Virus record (IMG/VR): IMGVR_UViG_3300011113_000344
Span: 1-64,000 of that record
DNA length: 64,000 nt
From: a virus
Strand: one strand, 5' to 3'
Shown here: in pieces, positions 28,322 to 35,239 of the stretch
Numbering within the stretch: the stretch's first letter is position 1
Layout: the number at the start of each line of letters is the position of its first letter
Made by a program: the position numbers and the translations under genes
Notes under the pieces: model-generated
Seen by the model: the letters and a program-made list of their open reading frames with translations, nothing else
Databases searched by the model: none
What the model was told of the DNA's origin: nothing

Positions 28322-28492
28322 TTATTTATTTTCCAATTCCTGAATATAGTTAACATAATATCGTCTAATCGATATTGGCATTGAAAGAATATCCCCGTAG
28401 GAGAATCCTCTTCTTATTAGATATAATATTTCGTCTAATTGAGACTTTCTATAGTCCGTAGAAAGGGCGAAAAAATTCGACCCCAAATCCAA
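28322..28492 (-). CDS. Out-of-frame extension of gp26-like gene, candidate tail assembly chaperone part
   Basis: This frame is open from 28522 to the TAA at 28322-28324. It overlaps the end of the gp26-like gene in another frame and has no ATG before its conserved-looking part (DYRKSQLDEILYLIRRGFSY, then SMPISIRRYYVNYIQEL). Expression needs either a TTG start (28492 gives 56 residues) or a +1/-2 ribosomal frameshift near 28452-28522. The position between tube and tape measure genes is where many tailed phages make a frameshifted tail chaperone pair (G/GT in lambda). The helical sequence looks coding. The exact N-terminus is uncertain. Confidence 0.6.
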   Translation of the reverse strand: MDLGSNFFALSTDYRKSQLDEILYLIRRGFSYGDILSMPISIRRYYVNYIQELENK

Positions 28493-29198
28493 TAACAATT
28501 TGGATATTCTCTCCTGATGGGGTCATTACTTCTTTTTTTAGGTCAATTGCGGGTCTATTCTCTCTAACATATTTTCTAAAGTCTTGAGAATCTTTAATTG
28601 GTAGATTTTCAATGAAATTTCTAATGTTCATTGGGTCTTTATTACCAGCCACCGATTTAATCATAAATTCAAGTTGTTTTGTGACAATTGGTGGTACACC
28701 AACTCCATTCCAACTTTTTTCAATTTGTTCAATTTCTTTTTCTTGTTTTTTTGTTAAAAATTTAAAAGTGATATCAATTTTTGAAACGTTGGTGGTATAT
28801 TTAAATTCACCGTTTTCATTTGGTTCGAGATTAAAATCTTTAAACGACAACTCACTTAAATCAAAAGTAACATCGAATTCTTTACCTGTTTTTCCGTCAG
28901 TTATTTTATAACTGTATTCAGAACCAAAAGCGGTGTTTCTTAAAAATATTAAAACCGCCATTCTATCCTCATCCACTAAATCATCTAATTCAATATCTTT
29001 ATCGATTATTTTTCTTTTTAACAACTCATCAATAACAGTATTGTTTTGGATTAAGTTTGATGAAGATAATATATTTTCATCTGCAGCGGTTAAATATGCA
29101 ACTCTTACTGATTTTTTTTTATTTTTATAAAAAATACCTCTTGAAGGTAATTCAACAACATCATAAGCAATGTTGGGGTCAATTTTAAATTCTTCCAT
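28449..29198 (-). CDS. T4 gp26-like baseplate/tail assembly protein
   Basis: A 249-residue protein with the pattern of the T4 baseplate protein family PF12322: ELPSRGIFYKNKKKSVRVAY followed by LTAADENILSSSNLIQNNTV, IDELLKRKI, then DRMAVLIFLRNTAFGSEYSY and a beta region and C-terminal helices. In T4, gp26 works in hub assembly, and this family may act as tail chaperones. It ends with TAG at 28449 inside a second open frame that continues 125 nt further (see that entry). It starts 1 nt after the stop of the upstream 129-residue gene. Confidence 0.75.
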   Translation of the reverse strand: MEEFKIDPNIAYDVVELPSRGIFYKNKKKSVRVAYLTAADENILSSSNLIQNNTVIDELLKRKIIDKDIELDDLVDEDRMAVLIFLRNTAFGSEYSYKITDGKTGKEFDVTFDLSELSFKDFNLEPNENGEFKYTTNVSKIDITFKFLTKKQEKEIEQIEKSWNGVGVPPIVTKQLEFMIKSVAGNKDPMNIRNFIENLPIKDSQDFRKYVRENRPAIDLKKEVMTPSGENIQIVIGFGVEFFRPFYGL

Positions 29199-29199
29199 T

Positions 29200-29589
29200 T
29201 TATTTATTTTCTTCGTTTGATTTAAATGTTAATAGTGTCGATTCTTTATCCATAATGAATTTAAATTTATTTGTTTGTAATTCACTATTTGAATAAGATT
29301 GTTCTTTTTCAAAATTTGAACCTTTTATTTTAAATTCTAATGAACTTATTATTTCACCAATAGGTGAAAGATAATCTATTTTAACACCAGTAATATCAAA
29401 AAAATCTTTTGGGTTAAAAATATAGTTTACTGTCTCATAAAATTCGGTGGTAAAAATTAAATCATCACCTTCGTTATAAATTTTATATTTCCTAAAAAGA
29501 AATTGAGGAACATATACACCAATTACGTTGATTATATATCTATTTTCAATTAGTGGTTCGATTGGTTCAAATTTAAATATGTCATTCAT
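29200..29589 (-). CDS. Small tail protein, possible tube-like fold
   Basis: A 129-residue beta-rich protein. Its start (FKFEPIEPLIENRYIINVIG) recalls the N-terminus of the tail tube protein two genes upstream in transcription order (PYEPKRQNRFILRFPSSLGI), and YETVNYIFNPKDFFDITGVK plus IISSLEFKIKG follow the strand order of tube subunits. It may be a tube initiator or tube paralogue, but the similarity is weak and I judge it by eye only. It lies between a terminator and the gp26-like gene. Confidence 0.6.
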   Translation of the reverse strand: MNDIFKFEPIEPLIENRYIINVIGVYVPQFLFRKYKIYNEGDDLIFTTEFYETVNYIFNPKDFFDITGVKIDYLSPIGEIISSLEFKIKGSNFEKEQSYSNSELQTNKFKFIMDKESTLLTFKSNEENK

Positions 29590-29631
29590 AAATTTATCTT
29601 TTAACTATAACTATTATAAAATACAAAACTA

Positions 29632-29670
29632 TATAAAAAAGTAAAGGTCTTCCTTTTGAGAAGACCCTTT
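29632..29670 (-). terminator. Rho-independent terminator after tail tube gene
   Basis: On the minus strand a 10-bp stem (AAAGG(G)TCTTC with GAAGACCTTT, one bulged G, 7-nt loop) is followed by ACTTTTTT. It lies about 26 nt after the tube gene stop and would let tube protein be made in excess of downstream tail genes. Confidence 0.8.
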
Positions 29671-29696
29671 CTATTGATAAAATTATTTTTTTTAAA

Positions 29697-30185
29697 TTAG
29701 TACACCAAAATACATCTATCTGGTCGTAAAGAGCAAGTAATTGTTGCAATTTCATCTCTTGAATAATCCAATTCATTGAAGTTTAAATCGGTGATGAACG
29801 TACCTTGCATAATCCATTTCTCAACAACTACACCCGTCGGGTCTAACATTTCTAGTTCAATATCTTTCTTATAACCAGCAGCATAACCCATTCTACCTGT
29901 AACAGATTCTGCATGCAATCTAAACCATTCCATTAAAGCCTGTGCTGCCGATGGACCAATTGGGTCTCTAAAAGTTACTCTCATTTCAGCCCATTCAAAT
30001 CTACCAGCAACATACGTTGAAGTATTTAAAAATGGTATTGCTACCGAGTTTATTTTTGCCGAAGGTCTAGCTGCGGATGATACATACCATTCATTAATTC
30101 CCAATGAAGATGGGAACCTCAAAATGAATCTATTTTGACGTTTCGGTTCGTATGGAACCGGCATTTTCATTAATAAATCTGCCAT
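29697..30185 (-). CDS. Tail tube protein, T4 gp19-like
   Basis: A 162-residue protein, the same size as T4 gp19 (163). Seen: VPYEPKRQNRFILRFPSSLG at the N-terminus, the loop SSAARPSAKINSVAIPFLNT, FEWAEMRVTFRDPIGPSAAQ, ALMEWFRLHAESVTGRMGYA and the C-terminal strand DEIATITCSLRPDRC, all following the T4 tube protein order. It forms the inner tube of the contractile tail. It is preceded by a 226-bp AT-rich gap holding a TATTTATA motif and repeat array, and followed by a terminator, as suits a highly expressed gene. Confidence 0.92.
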   Translation of the reverse strand: MADLLMKMPVPYEPKRQNRFILRFPSSLGINEWYVSSAARPSAKINSVAIPFLNTSTYVAGRFEWAEMRVTFRDPIGPSAAQALMEWFRLHAESVTGRMGYAAGYKKDIELEMLDPTGVVVEKWIMQGTFITDLNFNELDYSRDEIATITCSLRPDRCILVY

Positions 30186-30214
30186 TTTTTTTCTTTATTT
30201 TTATTATTCTTTAT

Positions 30215-30222
30215 TATAAATA
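30215..30222 (-). promoter_or_regulatory. TATTTATA motif upstream of tail tube gene
   Basis: Exact TATTTATA on the sense strand, 29 nt before the ATG at 30185, followed by AT-rich leader. Confidence 0.4.
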
Positions 30223-30290
30223 CTCTGTTTATTAAAATTTTTTTTTATAATTACTTGGTTTTTTCTTTTTTTTTATTTATCTTTTATTAG

Positions 30291-30404
30291 CCCAGTATAT
30301 ACTAGTATTTATTATTTCTAGTTTTTATTATCTAGTTTTTATTATTTCTAGTTTATTTAACATTTATTATCTACTAGTTTTATATACTGGTGTAATATAC
30401 TGGG
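30291..30404. repeat. AT-rich repeat array between sheath and tube genes
   Basis: Four near-identical direct repeats of the form TTATTAT(TT)CTAGTTT lie at 30309-30324, 30325-30338, 30339-30354 and 30364-30380 (the last has an extra AC). They are enclosed by inverted repeats: CCCAGTATAT at 30291-30300 against ATATACTGGG at 30395-30404, with a second copy TATATACTGG at 30381-30390 that could pair with the same left arm. No ORF is seen. Possible roles are mRNA 3'-end structure after the sheath gene, a protein-binding array, or an origin-like element. Confidence 0.8.
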
Positions 30405-30411
30405 TAATTTT

Positions 30412-33267
30412 TTAAATATTTTCAAAAGAAGCGCCTGTAGGTGTAATTATGAATTCCACATCAATAAACTCCAATGAACGAGTTGGTTTGATATAGATTT
30501 TACCTCTCAAAGTATTTGCATCTATATCCTCCGGGTCATTCGATACTGTTACTCTGAATTCATAGACACCTCTTTCTCTTTTTATTGATTCCAATATTGG
30601 ATTAACTAATCTTAAGAACTCATTACGAACTTGTTCATCATTTTGTTCAAATAAAAGTCTAACCGCAACTGCTGATATTAATTTTCTTGCTCTCAATAAA
30701 AGTCGTCTTACGTTCATTCTATCCAAAGCAGATTCTCTAACTTGTAGAGTTTTGTTACCCCAAATTATGGTACCTGTATCAGCAAAAGTCGCAATTGGGT
30801 TGATTCTATTCTTATACAAATCGTCTCTTTCATCCAATGTTAATTTTTTGTATGCTTTGATTGAATTAACCAAACCTCTTGAATAACCAGCAACCGCGAA
30901 CCATGGGAATGAAACATTATCAGTTAACGCAATGTTCCTCAATACTTCACCTGTTGGTGGTAAAAACAATTGTGTTGCATTATCCACATCTCTCACTTGA
31001 ATCCACGGCCAATATGTTGACGAATAGTTACTATCAATTGATACTAAATCCAATGAATCAATAATTTCATCAGTTGTTGTTTGATTTGGACTTGATATTA
31101 CGTATAAAGAGTCTGCTCTATCTTCTTCAACCATTTCAATTGCGTAAGCTGTCAATGAACTGTGGTCAAAAAAGTTTATACCTGGTGTTGCAAATATATT
31201 GATATCAACCGCTTCGGGATTTGAAAAAGTGTCAATACCTTGTATGTATGAGTAATAATCAGAATTACCTGAAATAGTACTAAACACACCTCCATTTGAA
31301 GTATTACCACTTACATATGTTGGTTTACCAAAGATATAACTATCACCATATGTTCTTACATTTCTGTAAATGTCCCAACCATCAAATCCACCACATACAG
31401 CCAATGTAAACTTTCTATAGTTAATATTTGTTAATTTATTGTTTGTTGCATCTGTTTGACCTTCTAAATCGTATGATGTTGTTAAATACGTCGTACCTGT
31501 CAAAGTTGAAGCGTTTGTTGATAAGTGAAATCCTTCAGTTGATGAAGTTGCATTTATTCCTTTAAATTTAAATAAATCTCTATCAAATGTAACTTGACTA
31601 ACTTGATTACCTAAACCGAAATATGTTCTTCTTAGTTTATCACCTGAAGATAAAATAGGAGTACCATCTGATTCATAACCCATAATATCACCAGCATCGT
31701 AGAACTCCGTTTTGTACATAACAGAACCCAAAGTTTTTGAATCGAACGTACTATTTGATACGAACCCTTTAAATCCTGCAGGATATGCGTCCGATGGTGC
31801 ACTATTACTCATCGATAACATAATATATCTTGAACGTAATTCATATTCTCCATCGGAGGTTCCAATCTTTCTTGCAACGTATCCAGGTAAATCTGGATTC
31901 ATTGAACATCTTGAGAATTTTTCAAGTACAACAATGTTATCATCGGTATCATTAAAATCCCTAACAATCAAATCAAATTCACCTGTTTCAATGTTAATGT
32001 TTATTATCGATATTTTTACTTCAAAATTAGCACTGTCTCCATCTGAAATAGTGATTATGTCAAATAAATCAACAACTTCACCACCACGAACTTCTGAAAC
32101 AATTGTTGGAGAAACAGGTGTGTCCCATTTTGTTCTAAAAGAATTTGTTTCACTTTCATAGATTTCTGTTAAACTTAAACCTCTGATATAACCTTGTTTG
32201 TAGGCCTCTAAAAGATAGTTAGGGTATGACTCGAAAACATAAATTGGAACATCACCTTTTAATCTATCATAAACGTCTGTACCAAATACTTTGGTTACGT
32301 ATTTTGATGAAGTACTGTCCATACTACATGTAAAAGATTTTGCTCCACTTGTTGCACCTGTTACATTTACAGTAAACTCAGATAAAGGATTTGATGTTAA
32401 ACCAGTACCGCTGATATTAAAATTGGAATCGGTAGTTACTTCAAGATTCAATGTTTGTCCAACATACGAACCTCTCGGTCTAAAAGATAAAATTATCTTT
32501 CCATCGTAGTCACTATTCAAAGTTGCGTTATAGGTATATCTTGTTACATCAAACCTTGAAGTACCACTATTGTAAACAAATAAGTATGAATAAACTTTGG
32601 TGTTACCTGTGTCAACTAAAACATTATACCACTCTTTATTATTGTTATTGTTTGCGTTATCTAAACCTGTCAAAGGAGAAACTTCCTCCAAAGAGGTGGT
32701 TAATGATGTTGTACCTGAAGATGGTACATTTCCCATAACAAACCATTGACCATGGTTTGAAGAAGTATTACCACTAAAATTAGATACAATGTAATCGGTA
32801 ATGTAATTTCCATCTACTGAAATTTTATCGGACAATTCCGAATATATTGTACTACCTGTAATTGTACTGGTAGTTGCGGACATGGTTAAACCAGATGTTG
32901 TTCCACTTAAAGTTCCCAAAGTAACACCACCAATAGTTTGTATTCCAAAACTTTTACTTGGCATATATCCTGTTAAACCTAATATCCTTGTAACAAATAA
33001 TTGGTTTGATTCTTCTAAGTATGATTTAGCAAAATATGGCAATTCAAATTTTGGGTTACCATTCCCATCTTTAAGTGGAGACGTTGTTCCAAAATAGGAC
33101 TTAAACTCGTCGAAATCAGTTATTAAAATCGGCTCAAATGCAGGACCTTTTAAGGTCTCACCTACTAAACCAAGTGTACTTACACCCACACTTTGAGCTA
33201 CAAAAGTTAAATCTTTTTCTGATGTGTATACACCAGGAGATACAAAAACTCTATTTGAATTTGCCAT
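30412..33267 (-). CDS. Tail sheath protein, T4 gp18-like
   Basis: A 951-residue protein, longer than T4 gp18 (659). The N-terminus VFVSPGVYTSEKDLTFVAQS and VGVSTLGLVGETLKGPAFEP is diagnostic of contractile tail sheaths, and the C-terminal domain has WPWIQVRDVDNATQLFLPPT, GTIIWGNKTLQVRESALDRM, NVRRLLLRARKLISAVAVRL and the final TRSLEFIDVEFIITPTG. The extra length is in the middle, Ser/Thr/Gly-rich beta regions (about residues 110-330 and 480-640) that probably decorate the outside. It is the first of the tail genes in this unit. Confidence 0.93.
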   Translation of the reverse strand: MANSNRVFVSPGVYTSEKDLTFVAQSVGVSTLGLVGETLKGPAFEPILITDFDEFKSYFGTTSPLKDGNGNPKFELPYFAKSYLEESNQLFVTRILGLTGYMPSKSFGIQTIGGVTLGTLSGTTSGLTMSATTSTITGSTIYSELSDKISVDGNYITDYIVSNFSGNTSSNHGQWFVMGNVPSSGTTSLTTSLEEVSPLTGLDNANNNNNKEWYNVLVDTGNTKVYSYLFVYNSGTSRFDVTRYTYNATLNSDYDGKIILSFRPRGSYVGQTLNLEVTTDSNFNISGTGLTSNPLSEFTVNVTGATSGAKSFTCSMDSTSSKYVTKVFGTDVYDRLKGDVPIYVFESYPNYLLEAYKQGYIRGLSLTEIYESETNSFRTKWDTPVSPTIVSEVRGGEVVDLFDIITISDGDSANFEVKISIININIETGEFDLIVRDFNDTDDNIVVLEKFSRCSMNPDLPGYVARKIGTSDGEYELRSRYIMLSMSNSAPSDAYPAGFKGFVSNSTFDSKTLGSVMYKTEFYDAGDIMGYESDGTPILSSGDKLRRTYFGLGNQVSQVTFDRDLFKFKGINATSSTEGFHLSTNASTLTGTTYLTTSYDLEGQTDATNNKLTNINYRKFTLAVCGGFDGWDIYRNVRTYGDSYIFGKPTYVSGNTSNGGVFSTISGNSDYYSYIQGIDTFSNPEAVDINIFATPGINFFDHSSLTAYAIEMVEEDRADSLYVISSPNQTTTDEIIDSLDLVSIDSNYSSTYWPWIQVRDVDNATQLFLPPTGEVLRNIALTDNVSFPWFAVAGYSRGLVNSIKAYKKLTLDERDDLYKNRINPIATFADTGTIIWGNKTLQVRESALDRMNVRRLLLRARKLISAVAVRLLFEQNDEQVRNEFLRLVNPILESIKRERGVYEFRVTVSNDPEDIDANTLRGKIYIKPTRSLEFIDVEFIITPTGASFENI

Positions 33268-33402
33268 TTTTATATTGTTTGGTTATATTATTTTATTTCT
33301 TTTTATAATAAATATTATCACATTTACCAAAGATTCCCTTTATTTTATAAAAAAAAATAGTTATATATATAAATTTATCTTTTTTTATCTATATTTATCT
33401 TT

Positions 33403-33582
33403 ATGAAAGATAACACTTCTAAAAATATAAAAATAAGTGAATATCATCACAAAATACTGAAAGAATATTGTGAAATTAACGGATTAAAAATTCACAAAGT
33501 AATTCAAAAAAGTATTGAAGAAATTTGTAAAAATAACACAAAACAAATACAACAACAAAAAAGAGACATTTATGGGGATTAA
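33403..33582 (+). CDS. Small ribbon-helix-helix-like DNA-binding protein
   Basis: A 59-residue protein on the plus strand inside the minus-strand tail block. After a short tail, NIKISEYHHKILKEYCEING and LKIHKVIQKSIEEICKN give a short strand followed by two helices, the arrangement of MetJ/Arc/CopG ribbon-helix-helix repressors. The C-terminus is Gln/Lys-rich. Its TAA overlaps the TAA of the convergent gp15-like gene by 4 bp. TATTTATC occurs 3 nt upstream of its ATG. It may regulate transcription from the divergent sheath promoter region (inference). Confidence 0.6.
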   Translation: MKDNTSKNIKISEYHHKILKEYCEINGLKIHKVIQKSIEEICKNNTKQIQQQKRDIYGD

Positions 33583-34673
33583 GTTAGTTCATATGAATAT
33601 GAATACTTTGATTTACCAATTGAATTAATGGTAACCCCTGAAAATGTATTATTACCTGTAATATTTGAATAATTTTCATTAATTGTGTATTGTGTTGTTC
33701 CCGATGTTTGATTTGTGTCAATAAACAATCTTACGGTTTGATTTATTGAATCACCTGTTATAGTGTTAATTACATCATTAAAAACAATCTCTATTGTTTT
33801 ATCTACTTTATATTGTGAGGTTGCGGTATAAGTGGCAATAACTGAACCACTACTATATGAAGAATTTAAAGTTATTAAATTACTTTTATTACTACTTTTT
33901 AATTTTCTACTATCAACTTCAGTCATCAATATTGCTCTTGAAATCGCTGGTGAAACTTCAAACTCTTCTTCATCAATCAAAAACCCTAACATCGTAAAAG
34001 AATAATTTTGAACATAGAATCTTCTACCATCCATTGTATCCATTGCGGTGTTATCGTTTTCTATTCTATCTAAAATTATTGGTATATAATGTCCTTTAAT
34101 TTTAGTATAGGCTTGTCTTGATGAAAATTTTTGTAAAACTTTTTTATTGAAAGTGTTAATATCTCTAAATTTTGTACAAACAATTGTTACATCAAATCCA
34201 ATGTCAACAGGTACAGGTTGAGGTATTTTATACACATCGGCACCCATTTGATTCCCATCCCAAGTTGGTACCGAGGCATAGAAAAAATCTCTCCTATCGG
34301 GTATGGTTCTTTGAATTGATGGATTAGTACCCAATTGAACATCAGGTTTTCTGACAACCGCAATAAATGGTAATTTTATATTACCATCTTCATCTGAAAA
34401 GTTCCAATTATTTTTAAATTCTGACCATCTTTGAATCGTTAGTATTTTTGGTATTATAGGTAACTCTTCACCATCAGACATTATTTTAAAATTCTGTTTT
34501 ACAAATTCAAGCATACCCAAATCCATGTCATCATGCATAATTGAATCAGGTAAAAAAGTATCTGATTTTGTTATTTCTTCTAACAATTCTTTTCTTCTAC
34601 CAATAACGGCATTGTCTGTATTTTGACTAACACCAAAAACTTTTATATCTGTTTTTCTTTTAGGTAATCCCAT
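33579..34673 (-). CDS. Tail terminator/sheath-stabiliser, gp15-like
   Basis: A 364-residue protein (T4 gp15 has 272). The order of features in residues about 125-245 matches gp15: FFYASVPTWDGNQMGADVYK, PQPVPVDIGFDVTIVCTKFR, NTFNKKVLQKFSSRQAYTKI, KGHYIPIILDRIENDN and GRRFYVQNYSFTMLGFLIDE. gp15 caps the tail and holds the last sheath ring. The C-terminal 90 residues form an extra Thr/Ser-rich Ig-like beta domain. It follows the gp14-like gene by 2 nt. Assignment is by pattern, not by clear identity. Confidence 0.65.
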   Translation of the reverse strand: MGLPKRKTDIKVFGVSQNTDNAVIGRRKELLEEITKSDTFLPDSIMHDDMDLGMLEFVKQNFKIMSDGEELPIIPKILTIQRWSEFKNNWNFSDEDGNIKLPFIAVVRKPDVQLGTNPSIQRTIPDRRDFFYASVPTWDGNQMGADVYKIPQPVPVDIGFDVTIVCTKFRDINTFNKKVLQKFSSRQAYTKIKGHYIPIILDRIENDNTAMDTMDGRRFYVQNYSFTMLGFLIDEEEFEVSPAISRAILMTEVDSRKLKSSNKSNLITLNSSYSSGSVIATYTATSQYKVDKTIEIVFNDVINTITGDSINQTVRLFIDTNQTSGTTQYTINENYSNITGNNTFSGVTINSIGKSKYSYSYELT

Positions 34674-34675
34674 AA

Positions 34676-35188
34676 TTAAATTCCTCTAAATTCAAATTCT
34701 TGTGCTGGTACGCAAAGAATAGTTCTATAATATGGTTTAAAACCAAACATATTATGTTTATTGTCTGATACAACTTTACCATCATTTGTAACAGTATAGT
34801 ATCTAATTTTTTCTTCAGATTCAGGATACCCAATAAAGTCACCATATTTGATATCTATCTGCATTTCTTCTAAATGTTTTAAATAGACAGATACCGACAT
34901 ATTTCCCGGTTCCAAATATCTGTTTACTCCTTTTGTATAACTATTGTTTTTTGGTTCTTCTATTTTTACCAAACCATAAAATTCAACAGGTGGGTAAAAT
35001 TTTATTCCATCTTTACCCACTTCACCATATACGTTATCGGTATCCGTTTTTTGTCTATCAACTCTAAAAAGAACCAATCTCATACCTAAATCACCGTGTA
35101 GATACTCTTCACCCAATTGAACATTTAAATCCATATCTGTTTGGGAAAAAAATTTTGAAATTCTCGTAATGGGTAATTTGTTTTTCAT
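34676..35188 (-). CDS. Neck/head-tail connector protein, gp14-like candidate
   Basis: A 170-residue beta-rich protein. The stretch TDNVYGEVGKDGIKFYPPVE followed by FYGLVKIEEPKN, later IKYGDFIGYPESEEKIRYYT and MFGFKPYYRTILCVPAQEFE, has the order seen in T4-like neck proteins (gp14 type: small beta barrel contacting the tail terminator). It is shorter than T4 gp14 (256). The next gene, 2 nt away, is gp15-like, which supports a head-tail junction role. It is divergent from the Snf2 helicase gene, with 51 bp between them. Confidence 0.6.
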   Translation of the reverse strand: MKNKLPITRISKFFSQTDMDLNVQLGEEYLHGDLGMRLVLFRVDRQKTDTDNVYGEVGKDGIKFYPPVEFYGLVKIEEPKNNSYTKGVNRYLEPGNMSVSVYLKHLEEMQIDIKYGDFIGYPESEEKIRYYTVTNDGKVVSDNKHNMFGFKPYYRTILCVPAQEFEFRGI

Positions 35189-35239
35189 ATATAATAAATA
35201 GTTTATATTATCAATCTTATTTATTATTATTTATTAAAG

